In this document: piece after piece, positions 21,183 to 32,520 of the stretch
How the letters are laid out: each line of letters opens with the position of its first letter
Numbering within the stretch: position 1 is the first letter of the stretch
Assembly: GCA_963965975.1 (NCBI GenBank)
Contig: CAWYPL010000005.1
Location: 1 to 64,000, forward strand
DNA length: 64,000 bases
Direction of reading: 5' to 3'
Source of the DNA: Xestospongia bergquistia
Taxonomy: Eukaryota; Porifera; Demospongiae; Haplosclerida; Petrosiidae
The notes under the pieces: generated by a model
What the model saw: only the letters and a program-made list of their open reading frames with translations
Told to the model about the DNA's origin: nothing
Databases searched by the model: none
Program-made: the position numbers and the translations under genes

Positions 21183-23427
21183 AGTTGCAATCAGCAGTAA
21201 GTAGTTGAGCATCATCTATTTCTTCATTGAAGTTGTACAGAAATGTACCTTTTCTTATTCTCTTAAAATGAGCTTGCTTGCTGAGTGTTAGTAACAGGTC
21301 TTTTATTTATCATCTGCTGTAGTGTTGCTTTTGATGGTGTGTTAGGTGGTGTGATGGGTATTGTGTGTATTGATGTATTTGAGTTTTGGCAAGTTTTGTG
21401 AATTTTGTATGATGTGGTATTTTTGGTATGACAACTTGTGGTAGTAACTCATATTTTGTTTTTTTGATATAACAATGCTTTGCTATAGGCTCATCTAGTT
21501 TCAGATCTATCAACTTTTTTTCTTGAATTAGTTCACTTTGCAGCTTAGTGATATATTGATGCCTCTTCATCATTTCTGTGATGTCAATTTCAAGGCTTGT
21601 GAGACTCTTTATGATTGTTTTGTATTTATTGAAATCTGTAAGTATTATACATTACTGAGCACATGTATCCCTTAACTTTTGATTATTCTGGTACTGTCTA
21701 GGTTTTACATATATATAGATGCATATTTTTCATCTGAATTCATTATTTTGAATTTTTTACATATTTTTGTCTTACCTGATGTAGCATCTTCTATTGTTTC
21801 AGGTGTTGGGTTATCATTTATCACATTCCTGATTTGAGATGTTCCTTTTTCACTCACTGCAACATTGCATATCATATTGTCTTACAAATTCTATTTTGTG
21901 TTTTCTTATGACATAAGATGTATATCTATGACATGTATGGATATATCTATATATAAGTTAGTATGTGAACATGATATTTTTATAAATATCTTCAAGATAT
22001 TTTTCAATTTGTTACATATCTCACACTTGATATTTTTACACAAATACAATGAATATAAAGTTTTTAAATAGCTTTTCTATACCTGATATATCATCTTCTA
22101 TTATGCTGGTTTCCAGTGTTGTATCACTTGTTTTCTCTTTAACTGTCATGTTTGGTGATGATACTACAAGTAATAAATTAGAAATCTGTACTGACAGATT
22201 CTAGTAGTGAAGTCAGTGAAACATTGCATTGATATTGTATTACAAACAATACTTTTCCTTCCTTTTCATATGACATATAGTTATAACATGTATGCATTCA
22301 TATTCATCTATCTGTGATATATGTTTCAATTTTTTTAAATATGTACACATGGATATTTTCCACAGATGTATTCTATTTCAAGTTTTTTATAACTGTTATC
22401 TACCTGATGTAGCATCTGGTGTTATTGTACTTTTACATATCATATGACTTGTTCCTCCAATTTGTGTTGTTTGTGAGGATGATGAATCTAATAAAGTAGA
22501 ATTTGTATTCATACATACTCATGATGAATTCACTGAAACATTGCATTAATATGCTATGACAAAGCATACTTTCCCATGTTTTTTTGTATCATATATATTT
22601 ATAACATGTATTTCTATATATTCATATATTTGTGAAATATTTGTCCATTTGTTTACATATGTACACATAGATATTTTACACATATATATTGTATGTAACA
22701 TTTTTTCATAACTGTGCTCTACCTGATGTAGGATCTGCTATTGTTACACTGTTGCATGTCATCTCCCTTGTTGTTGTTGTTGCTGTGACAGTCCCTGTTG
22801 TTAAGGATAATGAACCTAATAATATAGAATTTGTATTGATAGATATTCATTGTGCATTCATTGAAACATTTCTGTAATATTGTATGACAAATGATACTTT
22901 GCATTATTTTTTGTATTATATACATCTCTGACATGTATTGATATATATTTACATATTCTGGTATGTTATTAGATTAATTTTTGATAGAAGTATTGAGTTT
23001 CAGATATATTACATGATATTGCAGTTGTATACTGTTGATCCATATCTGTGTGCCAAGTTGCATTGTCAAGTGATGTTCTTGATAACTTTTTTCCTATCTC
23101 AACAGGTACATATAATACATCTTTATCTGCCTCCATTGTACATTCATATGATATAGGCACTGAAATGTTGCATGTTACAGTTTTGTGATATTGCACTGAA
23201 ATTCTTTTATATATGTTTTAATATATTCTTCATTCATAGTAATTCATATTTTTTGTTAAATGGTGTCTTTTTATATATATGTTGTTGTATCTTTTGTCAT
23301 TGTAACTCATCTTCTGGGAAAATCTTAATAGTTTTCAAATTGTGATCCTGTCATGGATATACATTTTTTCATATCTAAATGAATGTATGGTATTGTTGCA
23401 GAAATTTATAATACCTGTTGCGTCCAT
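21183..23427 (-). CDS. Hel1 spliced accessory gene of phase-1 cassette exons
   Basis: Proposed exons, in order: 23,427-23,415 (ATG GAC GCA ACA G); 23,159-23,013 (147 bp); 22,860-22,723 (138); 22,532-22,404 (129); 22,215-22,083 (133, a one-base slip); 21,856-21,776 (81); 21,635-21,310 (C-terminal). Almost all end ATCAG|GTAR and follow TTTCAG|TG-like acceptors. Every junction is phase 1. The cassettes share NTNSTLLxSSS and DATS motifs, are Ser/Thr-rich, and were duplicated in tandem. The last exon (SLEIDITEMMKRHQYITKLQ, SELIQEKKLIDLKLDE) looks like a coiled coil. Decay: in-frame TGA in the 129 and 138 exons, the 138 exon acceptor AG changed to AA, and frame slips after 21,310. Homology to Hel2 continues to about 21,183 as EEIDDAQLL. 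Family unrecognised. The exon model is inference, supported by conservation in Hel2. Confidence 0.6.
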
Positions 23428-26400
23428 TTTTGTGTATATGTAATCTTCAGCACAATGTCACAGAGATGGTCTTGTCTCTTCTTGTATTGTTAGCCAATTT
23501 GATGCAGGTATCTTTCTGAAATTACCAGCAGAGTGATATCATGATTAGAATGATTACTTTTACCACATATCAACATTGTCATACTTTTTCCTGTAGTATC
23601 AATGGGTCTGAAATGTTATTCCATGTCATTTCACCAAATATATATTCCAATCATTCCAACATAGAAAAATGACATCAGCCAAAGTAGGTTAGTCTGCCAA
23701 GTTGGGTGTAGTGGTATTCAAGGCATCTCTTCTCAATTCACTGGGGGGTCCATTGGCCAAAGTAGGTTTGTCTGCCAATTTTGGTGTACTGGTATTCAAG
23801 GCATCTCTGCTCTATTACCCAGTGGGTCCATTGGCAAAAGATGACCTCCTCTTGAGCACTAGATGTCACTCACCAGTTGCACTGGCAATAAACTGTTGTT
23901 GTTCTCCATGTGTAATTATTACACTAAACAACAGCAATAACATGAAATCATAAGCACAGTAAACTGTTATTGTTGTCTATGTGTACTTCTTACACTAAAC
24001 AACAACAACAAAATGAAATCATAAGCACAGCAAAGAAACAACAGCAACTTGAAATTTACATAAATTGCTTCATTTGCAAGAACTCATATCTCCTGCATGA
24101 GCATAAGTTATAAATGTAATACTTACCTCTTCAATAGCTGAACACCAAATGATAGAATATACAGCTTTACACAATGTAAAGCTGTTATGAAGATGACCTA
24201 ATTCTGCCAACTGTTTTGAATGGGCTCTCACTGCACACATAGATCAGCCAATATTTGATCTGCTCTCAATGACAGTTTCAAATGGGGGGTAAAACTTACA
24301 AGTAAACTTGAAGAGTAACCTTGACCAGTAAACTTGAGCACTTTCACATGCATTCTAACTAAACACAGAGATGCACCAATACTTAATCTAACAGGTACAC
24401 TTGAGGAGTAAACTTGAGCAGTTTCAAATGGGCTCTTATTGAACACATAGATTTCCAGTAAGTCATGTGCCAATTGATTGTCCATCACTAACAATTTCAT
24501 GTTGGTGGGGGGTCCATCAGCCAAAGTAGGTTTGTCTGCCATGTTTGATGTAGCAGTATTCAAGGCATCTATTCTTGATTCACCAGGGGGTCCATTGGCC
24601 AAAGTAGCTGGGTGTACCATATTCAAGGCATCTCTTCTCAATTAGCTGGGGGGTCCATCTGCCAAAGTATGTTCATTTGCCAAGTTTTGTGTATTTGTAT
24701 TCAAGGCATCTATACTCTATTAAATGGGGGTCCATTGGCCAAAGTAGGTTTGTCTGCCAAGTTGGGTGTACCGGTATTCAAGGCATCTATGCTCTATTAA
24801 TTGGTGGGGGGATAATCTGCAGGAGATCTGCCAAAATCAGCTTTAACAACAATATTACATTTTACACCTGGCAAATATGAGCCCTCATAGTTGAAATTTG
24901 TAATTGTCATGTGGGGGGTGATTTTGGGGGTGTTGGGGAATGCTGAGAGGGGGTTACATCTGACATGACTGTACAGTGCTGACTGTTTACTAACCTAATT
25001 ATTCAGAAATAAAAGGAAATTCCCACCTTTTCTTGAAGATCCAAAATGGCTGAAAATAATCCCATAATATATATCCCATGATACATTTGGGGGTAGATCT
25101 GCCAGCAGATCTGCCAAGATCAGCTTTAACAACAATATTACATATTACACCTGGCAAATATGAGCCCTCATAGTTGAAATTTGTAATTGTCATGTGGGTG
25201 TGTTTTGGGGTGTTTCAGGAGTTTTGTGGGTGCTGAGAGGGGGTTACATCTGACATGACTGTACTATGCTAACTGACTGTTTACTAACCTAATTATTCAG
25301 AAATAAAAGGAAATTCCCACCTCTTCTTCAAGAATCCAAAATGGCTGCCAAATAATCCCATAATATATATCCCATGATGCATTTTGGGGCAGGGGTAGAT
25401 CTGCCAGCATATCTGCCAATTGACAGTCTTGACCACTAGATGTCAGTACTGGGGGGTAGATGTGCTGGCAGATCTGCCAATTGCCAGTCTTGACCACTAG
25501 ATGTCAGCAATAGGGGTAGATTTCCCAGCAGATCTGCCAAGATCAGCTTTAACAACAATATTACATTTTACACCTGGCAAATATGAGCCCTCATAGTTGA
25601 AATTTGTAATTGTCATGTGGGGGTGTTTTGGGGGTGCTGAGAGGGGGTTACATGTGACATGACTGTACAATGCTAACTGACTGTTTACTAACCTAATTAT
25701 TCAGAAATAAAAGGAAATTCCCACCTGTTCTTCAAGAATCCAAAATAGCTGCCAAATACATCCCATAATATATATCCCATGATGCATTTGAGGGGAGTAG
25801 ATGTGCCAGCAGATCTGCTGATTGCCAGTCTTGACCACTAGATATCAGCACTGAGATGTAGATCTGCCAGGGGATCTGCCTATATGAGCTCTAATGGTAA
25901 ACATCCAAACTTGCCATTCAGATCAACTGGAAGATCTCTGGGGGTAGATCTGCCAGGAGATCTGCCAAGATCAGCTTTAACAACAATATTACATATTACA
26001 CCTGGCAAATATGAGCCCTCATAGTTGAAATTTGTAGTTGTCATGTGGGGTGTTTTTGGAGTGTTTTGGGGTGTTGGGGTGTCAAGGGGGTTACATCTGA
26101 CATGACTGTACAATGCTAACTGACTGTTTACTAACCTAATTATTCAGAAATAAAAGGAAATTCCCACCTTTTCTTGAAGAATCCAAAATGGCTGCCAAAT
26201 AATCCCATAATATATATCCCATGATGCATTTTGGGGCAGGGGTAGATCTGCCAGCAGATCTGCCAATTGCCAGTCTTGACCACTAGATGTCAGCACTGGG
26301 GGTAGATCTGCTGGCAGATCTGCCAAGATCAGCTTTAACAACAATATTACATATTAAACCTTGCACATATGAGCCCTCATACTTGAAATTTGTAATTGTC

Positions 26401-26650
26401 ATTTGGGGGGTGTTTTGGGGTGTTTCAGGGATGTTTTGGGGGTGTCAGGGGTGTAAAGGGGGTTACATCTTACATGACATGATTGTACAATGCTAACTGA
26501 CTGTTTACTACCCTAATTATTCAGAAATAACAGGGAATTCCCACCTTTTCCTGAAGAATCCAAAATGGCTGCCAAATACATCCCATAATATATATCCCAT
26601 GATGCATTTGGGGGGTAGATCTGCCAGCAGATCTAGGGTTAGATCTGCTA

Positions 26651-26965
26651 ATTGTCATTCTTGACCACTAGATGTCAGCAGCAATGTGAAATTGCCATTC
26701 TTGACCACTAGACATCAGCAGCAATGTAAAATTGCCATTCTTGACCACTAGATGTCAGTAGCAGTGTGAAATTGCCATTCTTGACCACTAGATGTCAGTA
26801 GCAATGTGAAATTGCCATTCTTGACCACTAGATATCAGTAGCAGTGTGAAATTGCCATTCTTGACCACTAGATATCAGTAGCAGTGTGAAATTGCCATTC
26901 TTGACCACTAGATGTCAGTAGCATTGTGATATTGCCATTCTTGACCACTAGATGTCAGTACCAGG
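26651..26965 (-). repeat. 40-bp minisatellite, eight units
   Basis: TTGACCACTAGATGTCAG recurs exactly every 40 bases at 26,661, 26,701, 26,741, 26,781, 26,821, 26,861, 26,901 and 26,941. The units are separated by a GTAGCAGTGTGAAATTGCC-like segment. Units differ by one to three substitutions. Confidence 0.95.
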
Positions 26966-28021
26966 GGGTCCATTGGCCAAAGTACATTTGTCTGCCAATT
27001 TTGGTGTAGCAGTATTCAAGGCATCTGATCTCAATTCACTGCGGGTGTCCACTGGCCAAAGTATGTTCATCTGCCAAGTTTGGTATGGTGGTCTTCAAGG
27101 CATCTATTCTTCATTCACCAGAGGGGTCCATCAGCCAAAGTACATTTGTCTGCCAAGTTTGGTGTAGCAGTAGTCAAGGCATCTCTGCTATATTACTGGG
27201 GGGTCCATCTGCCAAGATCAGCTTTAAAAACAATATTACATATTACACCTGGCAAATATGAGCCCTCATAGTTGAAATTTGTAATTGTCATGTGGGCATG
27301 TTTTGGGTATGTTGCAGGGTGCTGGGGTGTAGAGGGGGGTTACATCTGACATGACTGTACAAAGCTAACTGACTGTTTACTAACCTAATTATTCAGAAAT
27401 AAAAGAAATTACCACCTTTTCTTGAAGAATCCAAAATGGCTGTCAAATACATCCCATAATATATATCCCATGATGCATTTGGGGGGTCCATCAGCCAAAG
27501 TAGGTTCATCTGCCAAGTTTGGTGTAGTACTATTCAAGGCATCTACTCTTGATTCACTGGGGGTCCATCATCCAAAGTAGGTTCATCTGCCATGTTTGGT
27601 GTAGTAGTATTCAAGGCATCTATTCTTGATTCACTGGGGGGTCCATCTGCCAAAGTAGGTTTGTCTGCCAAGTTTTGTGTAGTGGTATGTAAGGCATCTA
27701 TTCTTGATTCACTGGGGGGTCCATCAACCAAGGTAGGTTCATTTGTCAAGTTTTGTGTAGTGGTATTCAAGGCACCTAATCTTGATTCACTTGGGGGGTC
27801 CATTGGCCAAAGTAGGTTCACCTGCCAAATTTGGTGTAGTGGTATTCAAGGCATCTACTCTCAATTCACTGGGGGGTCCATCTGCCAAAGTAGGTTCATC
27901 TGCCAAGTTTGGTGTAGTGGTATTTAAGGCATCTATTATCAATTCACTGGGGGGTCCATTGGCCAAAGAAAGTTCATCTGCCAATTATGCACACACTTCT
28001 AAATTTACTCTTGCTTCACAG

Positions 28022-28051
28022 AGGTCTTTTCATAATACATATGAAAGACCA
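28022..28051 (-). repeat. Hel1 5' terminal hairpin
   Basis: AGGTCTTTTCATAATACATA followed by TGAAAGACC: an imperfect 30-base inverted repeat preceded by TTGCTTCACAG. It is the 5' end of Hel1 in element sense, matching 43,529-43,558 and 61,383-61,412. Confidence 0.75.
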
Positions 28052-28052
28052 A

Positions 28053-29084
28053 TGAAGCCAAACAATGAAACAGTGTAAGTGTACTTGCTGTCACTGTACA
28101 ATTTTGAGCAAAAAAATGTTTTAATATGAGTAACTATTGCATGGATGAATTTTGCACTATTGGTCTGGGGGTGCTCAAAACACACTCTAGGGGAGTTGCA
28201 GATGGTAAAAGTAACTAAAAAACACTATAGCATTCAGGAATTATGGCCAAATTGCCTCTCTGAGTATTCTATGGCACTTTAAGTATATTATGAAAAAATA
28301 CACAATTAAACTATATTTGTATTTTAATATGCACTATATAATTTAGAATTTTAACAAACAAATGAATACAACAAAAGCCAAAATAAATGTAGATTTGTTA
28401 AATTTAGCCCTAACCCAATAAAACAGCTGTAAATGCCAAAATAAATATACATTAAATAAATACAAGTACTAATACATATGTCAATACAAATTATTTACCC
28501 CCCATAAAAATTTCAAAGTCTAACATTTGGCATTTTTCTAAGACTAATCACCTACTTATCCCCAATCTATGTGTACAAATGTAGCCCCCTTATAGTGGGA
28601 AAAGCCTAACACAAACATTGCCACATTAAAATGAAGGAAATGGACATAAGGGGTGAGGGTACTTCCAAGAATTAAATCTAAGGTATGAAAAATACACCCT
28701 AGTGTTACACTCCTAAAAAAGTGTTACACTATATTCATGTATTATAACAATTTGGAATTCTCAGCAGCAGATGAGAACAAGTTTATACACTAGTGAAGAA
28801 GTACCCTCATTAAAAAAGCATAGGAATACTTCTAGTCCATTAATATTTTCAATTCTACCCCTATAAAATAACTCTAAATGGTCAAATAAAATTGTATTGA
28901 AGTATTAACACATTCTGGCCAATGTGTGGGTAGTAGGTGAGCACACATGTGGGCCAATGTGTGGGCACACTATTAGCCAAACTTAATGATATATGTTACC
29001 AAAGGGTAACACACACCCCTAAAAGTTTATGCAAACACATAGCCAAATGGTTTACATAACAATAATGACAAAGGATAAATGTCA
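28053..29084. other. No gene seen; AT-rich intergenic DNA
   Basis: Sequence between Hel1 and a PLE fragment. Only short local repeats are seen, such as GTGTTACACT near 28,700 and GCCAATGTGTGGG near 28,920 and 28,952. Confidence 0.5.
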
Positions 29085-29420
29085 AATGGAGGTCAAAGTG
29101 ATGTTTTGTGGTATGATGCCAAACTTTAACTGTTTATCCTGTAGAAGCTTGGTATTCTCTGGAACAGTACATTGGTTTGAAGGAAGACAAGCTTTCATCC
29201 ACTACTGTGGACTTCATCAGGTCTGAAGGGAACCTGGAAACTAAGTGCTTATATTGCCTTTAGGAAGCCTAAGATGTGCTAAAACTGTAATAACTAGGAA
29301 TAATAAACCCTAAGAACTAAGAAAAAGTGTTAAACCTAATGGTAATTGGAAGCTAAACAATTTGGAAGTGTTTAAAACTAATTGGAATTGGGCAGTATGA
29401 GAAATCTACATCTAATTTAA
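29085..29420 (-). mobile_element. PLE terminal fragment with hammerhead-like motif
   Basis: About 335 bp whose reverse complement matches the insertion at 41,031-41,414: AGACCTGATGAAGTCCACAG, GGAACAGTACATTGGTTTG, and an AAACCTAATGGTAATTGG-rich tail. The related PLE end at 17,605 shares the AAGCTTGTC block. No coding sequence remains. Confidence 0.7.
29184..29228 (-). ncRNA. Hammerhead-like motif (intact core)
   Basis: Minus strand: AGAC, CTGATGA (29,220-29,214), a GTCCAC-AGTA-GTGGAT hairpin, GAAA, GCTT, GTCT. Stem II is six bp, stem I AGAC/GTCT is four bp, and stem III is minimal. All conserved core boxes are present. A second copy lies at 41,306-41,345. Confidence 0.6.
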
Positions 29421-31509
29421 CTGTTTACTTCATGTAACAAGCCATAGTTGAAGTAACTATTCTTGACTTGCTATATCACACCACACCACAATCAAACCAG
29501 ATGAGTATACATGTTATTACAAACAATCAATGCTGCTACTCTTTGACAGAATGTGGGCAGCACTAAATTGACATAATAAAATATATACAAGACCCCTCCT
29601 TTTGGACCTAGTTTGGCATGCTACAAAGTATCAAATTGGTACCTGTGAATGACAACACAATGAAGGGCCCATAACACAGGACCACAAAATACAAATTGAC
29701 ACAACCACCACTTATTCCAATGGGGATTTACAAAAGGCATACTGCATAATCTCCAATATCATGACAGCTGTAATGTCGACCCATGGTACTTTATAACTTT
29801 AATACAATTTACACTCACAAACAAACAGCAGGGCTGTGAACATGACCTGCCACCACCCATCACTATTACCACACCCTGATCTTTTCATTCAGTTGTTGAG
29901 GTGGAAACCCATACTACCTAGTGCACTTTGTTATAACTTGACCTCCTTGTGATATCTTGTATATCTTGATATGTAGAATCAGTTAATAAAATTATCCATT
30001 ATGCAAATGCTTCTTTCCAGGCTTTACTTGGAGTTTCCTTTTCCTGCTTGTAATTTATCTTATTTCAATGAAACATAAGTTCCACATACTTAAACATCAT
30101 TTATTAACCAGAGAATAAACATAGATGTGTCTACATCATGAAACATGTGAAGAGTGAGTGGAAATTTGAAAATCTGTTCCTTATACACTTGATATCTCTA
30201 TAGATTTGAATTCATTGGACAAGCTCAAAAAAGTATCAAACAATTTCTTTATATGGCAATGGAGGGAAATAGGGGCATATGGTTTGGTGCCATATTTCCT
30301 TATATGGTAATGGAGGGAACTGAAGGCATACTATTTAGTGCCATAACAAATACTGTAGATGTCACTGTCTTGCTTGAGCTTGTTCTTTACCATTCTTCTA
30401 TTGATTTTAACCCAATCATATTATTCGTATGAAAGGCTCTACATGCATATGAAGCATCTCCCGTTATAAAAAATTTTTTTAAAAAATGATACTCTTTCAC
30501 TGTATAAATTTACAATAAATTATTTACATATCACAGTATTGTTTGCTTATTATGTACATATATACAATGAAAGCAATTGTTTTTTAGCATAGATACTGTC
30601 CCACTGACAGGTCAGGCAGTCTGAATAAGTTGTACACTTACCCACTTTATTTTGTGAAAAGAAACACTTTTTTGTATGAGGTAAAGAATTGGGCAGCCAA
30701 CAGGCCAACTCTGTATTGACTTATAATCTCTCTTTATTATGTAGTAATTTGAGTTTTAATTTGAAAAAAATGCTTGATTTCTTTTGTTCAAGCTTGGAAT
30801 TTACAATTACTGTTTTTTTAGAAACAATACATATCTTTATATATTGTGTTAAAGCACTTAAACCATTAATACTTTTGTTTTGTTTATATTTACAATTTTT
30901 AAACAATATGTAATAATATTTAAAGTTGTTATAGTATATCCTTTTATTATAAACTTGTTATAGCTTATTTGATGCATTACAACATGATATATCTAACCAG
31001 CCAACATGTCAGGTGCTTGTGTAAGTTTGTACATTTACTGGCTTTATTTCTGTGAAAGAAGCACTTTTTTGTATGACTTTTGAAGTCAGGCCAACTTATC
31101 TGTGTCATTTATAAATCTAATTTAACTGGTGGTTTAACATTATGTTTAGGTCTACTTTGTTTGTTATTATTATTATACTGCTTGAGACCAGATTGTAATG
31201 TTTGTGTGTTTCAATTGTTCACTTTGTCTTCATTGTGTTGTCATTGGTATGGTTTCAAGTGGTTCTGTGTTTTCCTATATATAATGCAATCTTCTGTTCT
31301 GATCTTATAGCTTCTAGGTTCTTGACAAAGACTTGTGATAGTGGTTGGGTACCAATGTCTGTTTACAGGGTTTAGATATGTGACAATTTGCTGATATGGA
31401 AATTGTGTGTGGGTAACTGTTTGTTCTTGCTTTTCACTTTCAATTGTTCTGAACCTAGTCCATGTTGTGTTCTGGCTGTATTGGACATTGGCAATTGAGT
31501 TCTAGCAGT
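29421..31509. other. No gene seen; AT-rich DNA with small duplications
   Basis: Contains a tandem duplication of about 51 bp (TTATATGG-AATGGAGGGAA) at 30,249-30,347. It also has a diverged direct repeat (GTGAAA-GAA-CACTTTTTTGTATGA) near 30,605-30,680 and 31,010-31,078. The last may be a trace of an LTR or leader of the gypsy fragment downstream. No coding sequence is supported. Confidence 0.45.
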
Positions 31510-32320
31510 TCATGATTGCAGGATCTGCATAGGTGACTGTAACTTATTTGATAGTGGGGTATCTCTACAGATTATTAAACTTTTGTAGAGATCTGTGCCT
31601 TCTTCTTGGGCTTTATAGAATAGATTTTTTACTATCTGCACATATTTCTCTGCTAGGCCATTTGACTGTGGATAGTGTGGGGAACTAGTTATATGGTTCA
31701 CACTGTAATCTGTCATCAACTTGGTGAATGTTTCAGCTGAGTAGCAGGGTCCATTGTCAGATACCATAGTCTCTGGCCAACCGTACTCTGAGAATATTAG
31801 CTTTATTTGGCTTACAACTTGCTGTGCTGTTGTGGACATTAACTTACACACTACAGGAATTCTGCTCATGTAGTCAACTATAAGTAGATATGAGTCACTC
31901 TTGAAGTGGAATATATCAGTTGCAACTTTCATCCATGGGTATATCAGGATCTCTTGTCCTAAAGACATATTTGCAGGTTGTTTGCCTTTTGCTTTGGAGT
32001 ATTTCAGACATAGTTCACAGTTTAGAACTAGTTTTTCTAGTTGTTTGTTGATCCCAGCCAGTATACGGTTTCTTTAATTTGTAATTTACACTTTTCTAGA
32101 CCCAAGTGACCTTTGTATACCATTGTTAGCACTTGTTTACACTTACTCCTTGGAATGACTATTATGGTACCTTTCAGTACTAGTACATCTTCAATTGTGA
32201 GTTCTTCATGGAAAGTCCAATAGGCTTGCATCTTATGTGGTACCCTTTTTTATGGAGTTAGGCCATCCATTTGTGATAGTGTGTTTCAATAATACCAGTC
32301 CATCTTCTTGGGTTCCTATA
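31510..32320 (-). pseudogene. Ty3/gypsy integrase fragment
   Basis: Minus-strand pol fragment. From the gap edge downward: LLKHTITNGWPNSIKK and a YWTFHEELTIEDVLVLKGTI segment (pre-integrase linker), then YKGHLGLEKCK (zinc-binding H). The 152-residue frame 31,510-31,968 is the catalytic core: DIFHFKSDSYLLIVDYMSR, MVSDNGPCYSAETFTKL, HYPQSNGLAEKYVQIVKNLF. The D, D and E residues are all kept. It is better preserved than the gypsy element at 0.6-6.3 kb and only distantly similar to it, so it is a different lineage. It is cut at the assembly gap; RT and RNase H are not in the window. Confidence 0.92.
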
Positions 32321-32520
32321 NNNNNNNNNNNNNNNNNNNNNNNNNNNNNNNNNNNNNNNNNNNNNNNNNNNNNNNNNNNNNNNNNNNNNNNNNNNNNNNN
32401 NNNNNNNNNNNNNNNNNNNNNNNNNNNNNNNNNNNNNNNNNNNNNNNNNNNNNNNNNNNNNNNNNNNNNNNNNNNNNNNNNNNNNNNNNNNNNNNNNNNN
32501 NNNNNNNNNNNNNNNNNNNN
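32321..32520. other. Assembly gap (200 N)
   Basis: Exactly 200 N, the usual placeholder for a gap of unknown size. It joins gypsy pol on one side to Helentron Rep on the other. Confidence 1.

Larger units (their letters stand above)
8638..28052 (-). mobile_element. Hel1, Helentron-type Helitron
   Basis: A long rolling-circle transposon on the minus strand. Its 5' hairpin is at 28,022-28,051 and its 3' hairpin at 8,649-8,664. In element order it has minisatellites, a spliced accessory gene, a Cys-rich exon, zinc modules, DUF6570, Rep, helicase and a C-terminal endonuclease. The Rep-helicase-endonuclease order is diagnostic of Helentrons. The copy is decayed by frameshifts and stops and interrupted by a PLE at 16,150-17,695. 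The termini are inferred from hairpins shared with the other family members. Confidence 0.8.
23640..28052 (-). repeat. Hel1 5' minisatellite block
   Basis: Four kinds of repeat in fixed order. About 90-bp units carry a GGGGGTCCAT-TGCCAAAGTAGGTT half and a GTGTAGTGGTATTCAAGGCA half (23,680-23,830, 24,500-24,800, 26,960-27,200, 27,480-27,985). A unique TTG-rich and AT segment lies at 23,880-24,470. About 360-430-bp units contain GATCAGCTTTAACAACAATA and CCCATAATATATATCCCATG (24,800-26,640; 27,195-27,490). A 40-bp array lies at 26,651-26,960. The block ends at the 28,022 hairpin. The same architecture occurs in Hel2 and at 61,383. The frames inside are repeat artefacts. Confidence 0.85.

Noticed and set aside
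26651-26965. Short regular repeats that look at first like a CRISPR array
   Set aside because: The whole 40-bp unit is conserved, with no unique spacers, and the DNA is from an animal genome. It is a minisatellite.
27543-27985. Frames rich in NTTTPNLADEPTLADGPP repeats on both strands
   Set aside because: They follow the 90-bp repeat period and occur on both strands; no sign of selection as protein.
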